In this document: in pieces, positions 41,564 through 51,607 of the stretch
How the letters are laid out: every line of letters starts with the position of its first letter
Numbering within the stretch: the first letter of the stretch is position 1
Assembly: GCA_963791595.1 (NCBI GenBank)
Contig: CAWBTF010000027.1
Span: 1-64,000 of the forward strand
Origin: JAEMQF01 sp963791595
Lineage (GTDB): Bacteria > Pseudomonadota > Gammaproteobacteria > Burkholderiales > Burkholderiaceae_C
DNA length: 64,000 nucleotides
Reading direction: 5' to 3'
Made by a program: the position numbers and the translations under genes
Notes under the pieces: model-generated
Told to the model about the DNA's origin: nothing
The model's input: only the letters and a program-made list of their open reading frames with translations
Database searches by the model: none

Positions 41564-41574
41564 GGCCGCGCGAA

Positions 41575-41934
41575 ATGAAGTTCGGCCTGATGGTCAGCAC
41601 CGGACCGTACACCCGCCAGGGCAGCGACACGGCGTACCAGTTCGCCGCCGCGGCGCTCGCCAAGGGCCACGAGATCCAGCGCGTGTTCTTCTATCACGAC
41701 GGTGTGTACAACGCGAGCAAACTTACCGAGCCGCCGCAGGACGACCGGCACATCGTGAACCGCTGGTCGGCGCTTGCTGCGCAGCACAAGATCGACATGG
41801 TCGTCTGCGTCGCCGCCGCATTGCGCCGCGGCATCAAGGACGAAGTGCTGGCGCCGGGGTTTCGCATCTCGGGCCTGGGCCAATTGGTCGACAGCGGCAT
41901 CAAGGCGGATCGCCTTGTGACCTTCGGCGATTGA
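41575..41934 (+). CDS. dsrE: DsrE, sulfur-transfer subunit
   Basis: 119 aa, MKFGLMVSTGPYTRQGSDTA, with FFYHDGVYNAS and the active Cys in DMVVCVAAALRRGI (about residue 79). DsrEFH is the hexameric sulfur relay that loads DsrC and occurs only in sulfur oxidisers. 11 nt after dsrB. Confidence 0.97.
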   Translation: MKFGLMVSTGPYTRQGSDTAYQFAAAALAKGHEIQRVFFYHDGVYNASKLTEPPQDDRHIVNRWSALAAQHKIDMVVCVAAALRRGIKDEVLAPGFRISGLGQLVDSGIKADRLVTFGD

Positions 41935-41947
41935 GCGAGGCAAGCCC

Positions 41948-42304
41948 ATGAAGAAATTCATGTTCGTGAACCGCAAGGCGCCGTACGGGACGATCCACGC
42001 GCTGGAGAGCCTGGAAGTGGTGCTGATCGCCGCGACGTTTGACCAAGACGTGAGCCTGGCCTTTCTGGACGACGGTGTGTACGAACTGGTGAAAGGACAG
42101 AACACGAAAGCGATCGGCATGAAGAACTTTTCGCCGACGTACCGGGCCCTGGACGGCTACGACGTGGAGAAGCTGTTCGTCGAACGCGAGTCGATGGACG
42201 CGCGCGGGCTGACCGAGGCGGACTTGCTCGTCCCGGTCGAGGTTCTGTCCAGCGCTCAGATGGCCGACCTGATGGCCGAGCAAGACGTGGTGTTGTCGTT
42301 CTGA
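41948..42304 (+). CDS. dsrF: DsrF, sulfur-transfer subunit
   Basis: 118 aa, MKKFMFVNRKAPYGTIHALE, with the family pattern VSLAFLDDGVYELVKGQ. No cysteine is present, as is usual for DsrF, which has a structural role in the complex. 13 nt after dsrE, with GAGGCAAGCCC ahead of the start. Confidence 0.97.
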   Translation: MKKFMFVNRKAPYGTIHALESLEVVLIAATFDQDVSLAFLDDGVYELVKGQNTKAIGMKNFSPTYRALDGYDVEKLFVERESMDARGLTEADLLVPVEVLSSAQMADLMAEQDVVLSF

Positions 42305-42306
42305 TC

Positions 42307-42606
42307 ATGCTGCACATCGTCAACAAATCGCACATGCAGGCCAGCGCACTGCAAAGCTGCCTGCGCCTGGCCAAGGACGGCCACGCCGTGCTGCTGACCG
42401 AAGACGCGGTCTACGCGGCCACACTTGCCGGGGCGGCGCCTTCGGGGATCGCTGCGGCCACCGCGCGGATCAAGGTCTACGTGTTGCTGCCCGACCTGGA
42501 GGCACGCGGCGTCGCCGCGAAGCTGGCGCCGGGCGTCACCGGTGTCGACTACGGTGGCTTCGTCGATCTCGTCGCCGAGAATCCGAACAGCCAGTCCTGG
42601 CTCTGA
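42307..42606 (+). CDS. dsrH: DsrH, sulfur-transfer subunit
   Basis: 99 aa, MLHIVNKSHMQASALQSCLRL, with LLTEDAVYAAT, VYVLLPDLEARG and GVDYGGFVDL as in TusB/DsrH proteins. The single cysteine is at about residue 18 (LQSCLR). Two nucleotides after the dsrF stop, so translation is coupled. Confidence 0.96.
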   Translation: MLHIVNKSHMQASALQSCLRLAKDGHAVLLTEDAVYAATLAGAAPSGIAAATARIKVYVLLPDLEARGVAAKLAPGVTGVDYGGFVDLVAENPNSQSWL

Positions 42607-42650
42607 AGCCGCGCAACACAGCTCAATCACTTTCGCAACAGGAGACCCCC

Positions 42651-42983
42651 ATGGGCATCGAAGTCAACGGCACCACGTACGAAACCGACGAAGAAGGCTA
42701 CCTCGCCAACCTCGCCGACTGGAACGAAGACATCGCCAAGGAGATCGCCAAGGCCGAGAACGTGGAGATGTCGCCGAACCACTGGGAAGTGGTGAACTTC
42801 CTGCGCGACTACTACAACGAGTACCAGATCGCCCCAGCGGTGCGCGTGCTCACCAAGGCGATCGGCAAGCAACTCGGCCCCGACAAGGGCAACAGCAAGT
42901 ACCTGTACGAGCTGTTCCCGTATGGGCCGGCGAAGCAGGCATGCAAGATTGCGGGCTTGCCAAAGCCGACGGGCTGCGTTTAA
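42651..42983 (+). CDS. dsrC: DsrC, sulfur-carrier substrate of DsrAB
   Basis: 110 aa, MGIEVNGTTYETDEEGYLANL, ending ACKIAGLPKPTGCV. Both essential C-terminal cysteines are present, at the end of the flexible arm and eleven residues earlier, so it can form the DsrC trisulfide. Strong AGGAG site. Contrast with the cysteine-free paralogue at 37675. Confidence 0.98.
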   Translation: MGIEVNGTTYETDEEGYLANLADWNEDIAKEIAKAENVEMSPNHWEVVNFLRDYYNEYQIAPAVRVLTKAIGKQLGPDKGNSKYLYELFPYGPAKQACKIAGLPKPTGCV

Positions 42984-43018
42984 GACTCCAATCGTGCAGA
43001 GCGCGCGCGTCCCTGACT

Positions 43019-43113
43019 GTCATCCCGGCGAAAGCCGGGATCCACGGCGGCAGGCGAAGAGTGGATACCGGCGTGCGCCGGTATGACCGCGTGAGACTTG
43101 CGCCGGGATGACG
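43019..43113. repeat. REP-like palindromic pair between dsrC and dsrM
   Basis: CATCCCGGCGAAAGCCGGGA at 43021-43040 forms one hairpin (TCCCGGC/GCCGGGA), and GATACCGGCGTGCGCCGGTA at 43064-43083 a second (TACCGGC/GCCGGTA); a partial third copy (GCCGGGATGAC) runs to 43113, two bases short of the dsrM start. These resemble widespread REP/mosaic elements of Proteobacteria. In the mRNA the hairpins could tune dsrM expression relative to the abundant dsrC. Confidence 0.85.
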
Positions 43114-43115
43114 CC

Positions 43116-43847
43116 ATGTCAGCCCTGAGCATCCTCTACGCTGCGCTGTTCTACATCGCAACGGCGATCTTCGTCATCAGCGTAGCCGCAAAGATCCGCC
43201 GCTACTCTGCCGTCCCCGCGCCGCTGAAAATCCCCACGACACCCGCACCCACGACCACCGGCGGCGTGGTGCTGCGAATGACGCGCGAAGTGGTGTTCTT
43301 CGAGAGCCTGTTCAAGGCGAGCAAGTGGACCTGGGTCTTCGGCTGGCTGTTCCACGCCGCGTTGCTGCTCGTGCTGCTGCGCCACCTGCGCTACTTCCAG
43401 CAGCCGGTGTGGACGCCCATCGTCTGGGTGCAGGCGTTCGGCACCTATGCCGGCTTCGTGCTGGCGATCGGCTTGGCGGGCTTGTGGGCGCGGCGTTTCC
43501 TCGTCGACCGGGTGCGCTACATCTCCACGCCGTCGGACCACCTGCACCTGGCGCTGCTGCTCGCGATCGGATTCAGCGGTCTTGGCATGCGCTTCGTCGC
43601 GCACACCGACATCGTCGCCGTCAAGGCGTTCATGCTCGGCCTGATGCGGTTTGACGTTCAACCGCTTCCGGCCGACCCGCTGCTGCTCGTGCACCTGACG
43701 CTCGTCGCGACACTCATGATCGTGTTCCCGATCAGCAAGCTGATGCACGCGCCGGGCTTGTTCTTCAGCCCCGGGCGCAACCAGGCCGATACCTCGCGCG
43801 AGCAACGCCATGTCGCGGCCTGGGCGGCCGCGCTGGAAAAGAAATAG
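43116..43847 (+). CDS. dsrM: DsrM, membrane b-type cytochrome subunit
   Basis: 243 aa with about five or six hydrophobic segments (LYAALFYIATAIFVISVAAK and WVFGWLFHAALLLVLLRHL, and others), NarI-like, with His pairs for hemes b (FHAALL, HLRYF, SDHLHLALLL, HTDIVA). Part of DsrMKJOP, which links the quinone pool to DsrC chemistry. ATG 43116 sits directly against the REP element, leaving an atypical ribosome site. Confidence 0.95.
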   Translation: MSALSILYAALFYIATAIFVISVAAKIRRYSAVPAPLKIPTTPAPTTTGGVVLRMTREVVFFESLFKASKWTWVFGWLFHAALLLVLLRHLRYFQQPVWTPIVWVQAFGTYAGFVLAIGLAGLWARRFLVDRVRYISTPSDHLHLALLLAIGFSGLGMRFVAHTDIVAVKAFMLGLMRFDVQPLPADPLLLVHLTLVATLMIVFPISKLMHAPGLFFSPGRNQADTSREQRHVAAWAAALEKK

Positions 43848-43852
43848 CCACG

Positions 43853-45349
<1,497 letters not shown>

Positions 45350-45379
45350 CCCATTCATTCAGACCCGAGGACCTGCACG

Positions 45380-47350
45380 ATGTCTGCCCTGCCCCCCACC
45401 GGTGACGTCAAACCTCTGACCTTCCGCCGCTACAAAGACGGCGATGCCAAGCCGCTTGCGTGGCAGGAAGAGATCTTCGACGCCGACCACTCGCACAAAT
45501 GCCCCACCTACATCCAGAGCACGCCGCCGTGCCAGGGCTCGTGCCCTTCGGGTGAAGATATTCGCGGCTACCTCAACATCGTGCGCGGCGTCGAGAAGCC
45601 GCCCGCGGGTGTGCCCTGGCAGGAATACGCGTGGCGGCGCCTGACCGAAGCGAACCCGTTCCCTTCCGTGATGGGGCGCGTCTGCCCGGCACCTTGCGAG
45701 TCGGGCTGCAACCGCAATCAGGTGGAAGACTTCGTCGGCATCAACTCGGTGGAGCACTTCCTCGGCGAATGGGCGATCGAGAAGAAGCTCGGCTTTCCGA
45801 AGCCCACGCAATCGACGGGCAAGAAGGTCGCGGTGATCGGCGCCGGCCCGGCCGGCCTGTCAGTCGCGTACCAACTCGCGCGCAAGGGCCACGCGGTGAC
45901 GATCTTCGACGAGCGCGAGCTGCTCGGCGGCATGATGCGCTACGGCATCCCGGGCTTCCGCACGCCGCGCGCCGTGCTGGATGCCGAGATCCAGCGCATC
46001 CTCGACCTCGGCGTCGAAACGCGCATGGGTTGCCGTGTCGGGACTGACATTACGCTCGATGACTTGAAGAACGCCTTCGACGCCGTGTTCCTCGGCATGG
46101 GCGCGCAAAGCGGCAGGCCGCTGCCGGTGGAAGGCGGGCAAGCACCCAACGTCGTCACCGCGACCGCGTTTCTGAAGGCGTTCAACGACGGCAGGATGCA
46201 GCATGTGGGCAAGCGCGTCGTCGTCGTCGGCGGCGGCGACACGTCGATCGACGTCGCCACCGTCGCGCGGCGCCTGGGCCACATCGACCAGGTGCACGAG
46301 AGCGACCGGCCGGAGAACGTGATCGGGGGTTTTGCCGCGCACGACGCGGCAACGCTCTCGGCGCGCATGGGTGCGGAGGTGACGCTCACCTCGATCTTCG
46401 CGATCGACAAGATGCAGGCAAGCAAACACGAGGTGGAGCACGCTTTGGCCGAGGGCATCACGATCCGCGGCGGCATGGCGCCGGTGTGCGTCGTGCTCGG
46501 TGCGGACGGCCGCGCGACCGCGCTGCGCGTCGCACGCTGCGAGGCCAAGATCGCCGGCGGCAAGCTCGACGTGAAGGTGATCGCCGGCACCGAAGAAGAC
46601 ATCCCGGCGGATTTGATCGTCTCGGCGATCGGCCAGGCGGTCGACTTCACCGGCCTCGAAGTTCTGAACAACGGCAAGGGCGCCATTGCAGCGGACAAGA
46701 ACTACCAGGTGCAGAGCAAGGACGGCAAGCCCAGCGGCATGTTCGTCGGCGGCGACGTCGTGCGCCCGCACCTGCTGACGACAGCGATCGGCCACGGCGC
46801 GATCGCCGCCGACGGCATCGACCGCTACCTGCGCAGCGAGGCGCTGGACAAGCGCCCGAAGATCGATGTGCACGGCTTCGACCTGATGCGCAAGATGGTG
46901 GAGAAGGGGCTGAAGGTCACGTCGATCAAGGAGCCGGTCTGGGGCACCGATTCGAGCAACGGCGCGATCCACAACTACGACAACCGCTCCGACCGCTACG
47001 TGATCCCGCACACCGACCTGTTCCTCGGCCACTTCAACTACACGCCGCGCGTGAAGCGCAAGATCACGGCGCTGAGCGCCGAAGAAGCGCTGAACAATTT
47101 CGAAGAGCGCATGCTGCCGCTGCTGGAGTCGCAGGCGCAGGCCGAGGCGAAGCGCTGCATGAGCTGCGGCCAATGTTTCGAGTGCGACAACTGCGTCGTC
47201 TACTGTCCGCAAACTGCGGTGTTCAAAGTGCCGAAGAGCAAGTCGACGATGGGGCGCTATGTGGACACCGACTACACGAAGTGCATCGGTTGCCATATCT
47301 GCGCCGATGTCTGCCCTACCGGTTATATCCAGATGGGGCTGGGGGAGTAA
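45380..47350 (+). CDS. dsrL: DsrL, NAD(P)H oxidoreductase partner of DsrAB
   Basis: 656 aa. N-terminal Fe-S cysteines (PPCQGSCPSGEDIR, VCPAPCESGCNRNQ), an FAD Rossmann (VAVIGAGPAGLSVAYQLARKG) and an NAD Rossmann (VVVVGGGDTSIDVATVARRLG), as in GltB-like subunits, then a C-terminal ferredoxin domain (CMSCGQCFECDNCVVYCPQ, KCIGCHICADVCPTG). It accepts electrons from DsrAB in the oxidative direction; presence of DsrL is a marker of sulfur oxidation. Confidence 0.97.
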   Translation: MSALPPTGDVKPLTFRRYKDGDAKPLAWQEEIFDADHSHKCPTYIQSTPPCQGSCPSGEDIRGYLNIVRGVEKPPAGVPWQEYAWRRLTEANPFPSVMGRVCPAPCESGCNRNQVEDFVGINSVEHFLGEWAIEKKLGFPKPTQSTGKKVAVIGAGPAGLSVAYQLARKGHAVTIFDERELLGGMMRYGIPGFRTPRAVLDAEIQRILDLGVETRMGCRVGTDITLDDLKNAFDAVFLGMGAQSGRPLPVEGGQAPNVVTATAFLKAFNDGRMQHVGKRVVVVGGGDTSIDVATVARRLGHIDQVHESDRPENVIGGFAAHDAATLSARMGAEVTLTSIFAIDKMQASKHEVEHALAEGITIRGGMAPVCVVLGADGRATALRVARCEAKIAGGKLDVKVIAGTEEDIPADLIVSAIGQAVDFTGLEVLNNGKGAIAADKNYQVQSKDGKPSGMFVGGDVVRPHLLTTAIGHGAIAADGIDRYLRSEALDKRPKIDVHGFDLMRKMVEKGLKVTSIKEPVWGTDSSNGAIHNYDNRSDRYVIPHTDLFLGHFNYTPRVKRKITALSAEEALNNFEERMLPLLESQAQAEAKRCMSCGQCFECDNCVVYCPQTAVFKVPKSKSTMGRYVDTDYTKCIGCHICADVCPTGYIQMGLGE

Positions 47351-47354
47351 GACG

Positions 47355-47735
47355 ATGCGGCTGCGCATTGCGCTCGCCACGTGGCTCTTCGCCGGTAGTG
47401 CGCTTGCCGGCGAAGCGCCGGACCGCACGCCGTTGCCGACGATCGAGCGCGCGACCAAAGGCGAGCGCTGCGTCGAAGCTCCTGCGCTGATGCGGCGCAA
47501 CCACATGGCGATGCTGAAGCATCAGCGAGATGAAACCGTTTTCGGCGGCATCCGCGGTGCGAAGTACAGCTTGAAGGAATGCATTGCTTGCCACGCGAGC
47601 ACCCAAACCGGCAGCGTGGCGAAGACCGACACCAACTTCTGCGTCTCGTGTCACACCTACACCGCGGTGAAGATCGACTGTTTCGAGTGCCATGCCCCCA
47701 GGCCGGCGGCGCTGGCGCAGCGAGGTTCGAAGTGA
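47355..47735 (+). CDS. dsrJ: DsrJ, periplasmic triheme cytochrome c
   Basis: 126 aa with a signal peptide (LRIALATWLFAGSALAG) and three heme sites: CIACH, CVSCH and CFECH. ATG 47355 is chosen because the signal peptide starts there; it is 4 nt after dsrL. Works with DsrO and DsrP on the periplasmic side. The stop overlaps the dsrO start. Confidence 0.96.
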   Translation: MRLRIALATWLFAGSALAGEAPDRTPLPTIERATKGERCVEAPALMRRNHMAMLKHQRDETVFGGIRGAKYSLKECIACHASTQTGSVAKTDTNFCVSCHTYTAVKIDCFECHAPRPAALAQRGSK

Positions 47736-48490
47736 GCGAACCGGACAGGCGCGACGCCAACACGTCGTCCACCCGCCGCGGGTTCCTGGGCATCGCCGCC
47801 GTGGGCCTGGGTGGCGCTGCGCTTGCGCCGGGAATCCAGCTGATCGAGATCGCGAACGCCGCGCAGCCCGCAGCCGGCGCGAACCCCGCCGTGCGCTGGG
47901 GCATGCTGATCGACACGACGAAGTGCGCGAGCGGCTGCACCGACTGCGTGACCGCGTGCAACACCGAAAACGGCCTGTCGGGCGGAACGCTGCCGACCGA
48001 TCCGCAGTGGATCCGCAAGATCGAGCTGAAAGAGGTCAAGACCGGGCGCACCGCGTCGGCGCCGGTGATGTGCCAGCACTGTGCCGACCCGCCGTGTGTC
48101 GACGTGTGCCCGACCGGTGCGTCGTTCAAGCGGGCCGACGGCATCGTGCTCGTCGACCGGCACAGCTGTATCGGCTGCCGCTACTGCGTTCTCGCGTGTC
48201 CGTACAAGGCGCGCTCGTTCGTGCACGAAGACGTGACCGAGCAGAATCCCGACGTGCCTCGCGGCAAGGGCTGCGTCGAAGGCTGCACGCTGTGCGTGCA
48301 CCGGCTGGACAAGGGCGAGCAGACGACGGCGTGTGCCGAGGCCTGCACTCAGGCCGGGCATGGCGCAATCGTCTTTGGCAATCTGAACGATCCGCAAAGC
48401 GAGGTCTCGAAGTTGATTCGCAGCTTGCCGACGAAGCAGTTGCGCGCCGACCTCAAGCTCGACCCGGGCGTTCGCTACCAAGGGCTGTGA
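47732..48490 (+). CDS. dsrO: DsrO, periplasmic ferredoxin-like subunit
   Basis: 252 aa from a GTG overlapping the dsrJ stop (GTGA). Tat signal STRRGFLGIAAVGLGG. Several 4Fe-4S motifs: KCASGCTDCVTACN, MCQHCADPPCVDVCPTGA, SCIGCRYCVLACPYKA and CVEGCTLCVHRLDKG. Transfers electrons between DsrJ and DsrP. Confidence 0.96.
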   Translation: MSEPDRRDANTSSTRRGFLGIAAVGLGGAALAPGIQLIEIANAAQPAAGANPAVRWGMLIDTTKCASGCTDCVTACNTENGLSGGTLPTDPQWIRKIELKEVKTGRTASAPVMCQHCADPPCVDVCPTGASFKRADGIVLVDRHSCIGCRYCVLACPYKARSFVHEDVTEQNPDVPRGKGCVEGCTLCVHRLDKGEQTTACAEACTQAGHGAIVFGNLNDPQSEVSKLIRSLPTKQLRADLKLDPGVRYQGL

Positions 48491-48491
48491 T

Positions 48492-49682
48492 GTGAACGCC
48501 TCTGCCCTGCCCTCATCGAACGCGCCGCGCGGATTCTGGGCGCTGATCGCCGCAGGGTGTGCGCTGCTCGGCATCGGATTGGCCGCCGCGCACTTCATGG
48601 ACGTACACGGCCACGCCGTGACCGGAATGAGCAACCACATCGTGTGGGGCCTGCCGCATGTGTTCGCGATTTTCATGATCGTCGCCGCGTCGGGCGTGCT
48701 CAACGTCGCGTCGGTCGGTTCGGTGTTCGGCCAGAACGCGTACAAGGCGCGCGCCGCGCTCTCGGGGCTGCTGTGCCTGGCGCTGCTCACCGGCGGCCTG
48801 ATGGTGCTGATGCTCGATCTGGGCCGGCCGGACCGCGTGATCATCGCCGCGACGCACTACAACTTCACGTCGGTGTTCGCGCTCAACGTGTTTCTCTATT
48901 CGGGCATGGCGGGCATCGTCGTCGTCTACCTGGTGACGATGTTCGAGCACAGGTACAACGGCTGGTCCAAACCGGTCGGCCTGCTCGCGCTTGTTTGGCG
49001 CTTCGCGCTGACCACCGGAACCGGTTCGATCTTCGGTTTTCTGGTCGCGCGCCCGCAGTACCAATCGGCCCTGCTCGCCCCGCTGTTCATCGTGCTGTCG
49101 CTCGGCTGGGGGCTGGCGGTGTTCCTGATCGTGCAGGCTGCTCTCTACGCGTGGAACGGGCAGACGCCCGCGCCGGAGATCGAGCGCCGCATGGCGCGGC
49201 TGCTCGGCATCTTTGTCGCGGCAATGCTCTACATGGTCGCGATGCAACACCTCAACAACGTGTACTTCGCCAAGCTCGGGGCGTTCGAGGCCTTCATCCT
49301 GCTCGGCAGACAAGGTGGAGGCGTCTACGCGTGGCTGTTCTGGGGCGGCTTCGTTCTCGCGGGTTCGCTGCTGCCGCTGCTGCTGCTGTTCAACCCCCAG
49401 CTGGTGGGTCCACGCAGCACGTTCGCCGCGGCGCTGCTCGTCGCCGCCGGCGCGTTCGCGTGGTTGTACGTGTTCATCATCGGCGGGCAGGCGTTCCCGA
49501 TGGAGATTTTTCCGGGCTTCACCGAGAGCAGCAGCTTCGGCGACGGCGCGGTGGCTGCCTATTCGCCTTCATTGCCCGAGGTGCTGCTCGGCATCGGCGG
49601 CGTCGCGGCGGCGTTCGTGTTCACGCTGGTCGGCGTGCGCGCGCTCGATTTCATGCCGAACGATTCAACCGCAAGGACCTGA
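48492..49682 (+). CDS. dsrP: DsrP, NrfD-family membrane subunit
   Basis: 396 aa with about ten hydrophobic segments, NrfD/HybB type (GFWALIAAGCALLGIGLAAA, then LMLDLGRPDRVI, typical of the family). GTG start at 48492, two bases after dsrO. Quinone-interacting subunit on the periplasmic face of DsrMKJOP. Confidence 0.95.
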   Translation: MNASALPSSNAPRGFWALIAAGCALLGIGLAAAHFMDVHGHAVTGMSNHIVWGLPHVFAIFMIVAASGVLNVASVGSVFGQNAYKARAALSGLLCLALLTGGLMVLMLDLGRPDRVIIAATHYNFTSVFALNVFLYSGMAGIVVVYLVTMFEHRYNGWSKPVGLLALVWRFALTTGTGSIFGFLVARPQYQSALLAPLFIVLSLGWGLAVFLIVQAALYAWNGQTPAPEIERRMARLLGIFVAAMLYMVAMQHLNNVYFAKLGAFEAFILLGRQGGGVYAWLFWGGFVLAGSLLPLLLLFNPQLVGPRSTFAAALLVAAGAFAWLYVFIIGGQAFPMEIFPGFTESSSFGDGAVAAYSPSLPEVLLGIGGVAAAFVFTLVGVRALDFMPNDSTART

Positions 49683-49685
49683 GCA

Positions 49686-51176
49686 ATGCACCGCCTGCTG
49701 ATCTCCGCCGCGCACAAGTCTTCGGGCAAGACCACGCTCAGCGTCGGCCTGTGCGCCGCGCTCACTGCGATCGGGCAGTGCGTGCAGCCGTTCAAGAAGG
49801 GGCCGGATTACATCGACCCGATGTGGCTTGCGCGCGCCGCCGGCCGGCCTTGCTTCAACCTCGACGCGTTCCTGATGGACGACGCCGCGCTCGCACACTG
49901 TTTCAGCGATGCAGTGCAAGGCGCCGACATCGCGATCGTCGAAGGCAACAAAGGCCTGTACGACGGCCTGGCACTCGACGGCAGCAACAGCAACGCCGCG
50001 CTCGCGCAGCGCCTGAACCTGCCGGTGCTGCTGGTAATCGACGCGCGCGGCATGACGCGCGGCATCGCGCCGCTGATCCTGGGCTACCAGGCGTTCGACC
50101 GCAGCATCCGCATCGGCGGCGTGATCCTGAACCGCGTCGGCGGCTCGCGCCACGAGGCCAAGCTGCGCGCCGTGATCGAACACTACACCGACGTGCCTGT
50201 CCTCGGCGCGGTGGCGGAAGACTCGCGCTTGGGCGTGCTGGAACGCCACCTCGGCCTGGTGCCCTGCGCCGAGGTCGGCGACGCGCAGGAGCGCATCGGC
50301 GCGATCGGGGCGATCGTCGCGGCGCAGGTCGATTTGCAGCGCGTGCTGGGGCTTGCAGCCTCGGCTGGTGAGAGCCCTGTCGCTTGCGCCGAGCAGCCCG
50401 GGATCGCGCACGCCGCTCGCAGCGCCGCTCGACGTTCCACCAGCACGCGGGCGCCACATCGCAGCGCGCCCGTACGCATCGCCATCGCCCGCGACCGCGC
50501 CTTCGGCTTCTACTACCCCGACGACCTGGCCGCGCTGCGAGCTGCCGGAGCCGAACTGGTGAACATCGACACGCTGCGCGACACGGAGCTGCCCGCGGTG
50601 GACGGCCTGTTCATCGGCGGCGGGTTCCCCGAAGCGTGCATGGACGAGCTCGAAGCGAACGTGCTGCTGCGCAGTGCGCTGCGCGAGGCGATCGAAGACG
50701 GCTTGCCGGCCTACGCCGAATGCGGCGGGCTGATGTACCTGTCACGCAGCATCACGTGGCGCGGGCGCAGCGCGATGATGGTCGGCGCGATTCCCGGCGA
50801 CGCGGTGATGCACGAGCGGCCCGTGGGCCGCGGCTATATGCAATTGCAGGAAACTCCGGCGATGCTTTGGGGTGGCGCCGGCGTCGGCGTGCTGCGCGGC
50901 CACGAGTTCCACCATTCGAGCCTGGAGAACCTCGACCCCGGCGTCGAATTCGCCTATCGCGTGCAGCGCGGCCACGGCGTGAACGGCGCGCACGACGGCG
51001 TGCTGGTGCACAACTTGCTTGCCTCCTATGCGCATTTGCGCAGCGCCGCGGGGTCGCTCTGGGCGCCGCGTTTTGTCGCGTTCGTCGCCTCGACGCGCGC
51101 GCAAATGCAGCGCGCGCGCGGCCCGGCGGTGCGCTCGGGTGCGGCGCGTGGCGGCGCCGCGCTCGCCGTGCTTTGA
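49686..51176 (+). CDS. dsrN: DsrN, siroheme amidase-like (cobyrinate a,c-diamide synthase family)
   Basis: 496 aa. N-terminal P-loop (ISAAHKSSGKTTLSVGLCAAL) and KKGPDYIDPMW, a C-terminal class I glutamine amidotransferase-like domain (GGGFPEACMDEL, YAECGGLMYLSR with the nucleophile-site Cys, and HEFHHSSLEN). It amidates siroheme to siroamide for DsrAB. Normal length. Confidence 0.95.
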   Translation: MHRLLISAAHKSSGKTTLSVGLCAALTAIGQCVQPFKKGPDYIDPMWLARAAGRPCFNLDAFLMDDAALAHCFSDAVQGADIAIVEGNKGLYDGLALDGSNSNAALAQRLNLPVLLVIDARGMTRGIAPLILGYQAFDRSIRIGGVILNRVGGSRHEAKLRAVIEHYTDVPVLGAVAEDSRLGVLERHLGLVPCAEVGDAQERIGAIGAIVAAQVDLQRVLGLAASAGESPVACAEQPGIAHAARSAARRSTSTRAPHRSAPVRIAIARDRAFGFYYPDDLAALRAAGAELVNIDTLRDTELPAVDGLFIGGGFPEACMDELEANVLLRSALREAIEDGLPAYAECGGLMYLSRSITWRGRSAMMVGAIPGDAVMHERPVGRGYMQLQETPAMLWGGAGVGVLRGHEFHHSSLENLDPGVEFAYRVQRGHGVNGAHDGVLVHNLLASYAHLRSAAGSLWAPRFVAFVASTRAQMQRARGPAVRSGAARGGAALAVL

Positions 51177-51207
51177 ATCTTTGCCCGTCTTCAACGGAGA
51201 ACTCACC

Positions 51208-51579
51208 ATGCTCAGCCTGACCCCCGCAGCCTCGCAAGAAATCCTCGCCGCCGCCGCGCGCAGCAACGCCGCCGGAATGTCCTTGCGAATCGCCGCGCGC
51301 CAGGTCGCCGACGGCTCGATCGAATATGGCATGGGCTTTGACGAAGAGCGCGAAGACGATCAACCGGTGGAGTTCGGCGGGCTCAAGGTGCTCGTCGGCT
51401 CGCCGAGCCGGCCGCTGCTCGAGGGCACGGTGCTCGACTTCGTCGAGATCGAACCCGGGCGCCGCGATTTCGTCTTTATCCCCCTCGACGAACCCGTGGC
51501 CGCGACATCGGGCTGCGCGAGCACCGCGCCGAAGGCGCGCGGCGGTTGCGGCAGCGGCGCTTGCGGCAGTTGCGCCTGA
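51208..51579 (+). CDS. dsrR: DsrR, A-type carrier-like protein
   Basis: 123 aa from ATG 51208 after CGGAGAACTCACC. IscA-like fold (LTPAASQEILAAAARSNAAGM, EFGGLKVLV, GTVLDFVEIEP). Characterised DsrR proteins lack the iron-sulfur cysteines of IscA, but this one ends in a Cys-rich tail (SGCASTAPKARGGCGSGACG...), which may bind metal. It is thought to aid DsrAB-related maturation or expression. Confidence 0.88.
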   Translation: MLSLTPAASQEILAAAARSNAAGMSLRIAARQVADGSIEYGMGFDEEREDDQPVEFGGLKVLVGSPSRPLLEGTVLDFVEIEPGRRDFVFIPLDEPVAATSGCASTAPKARGGCGSGACGSCA

Positions 51580-51607
51580 GTCTCGCGCAACGCATCTGGA
51601 GGACCAC

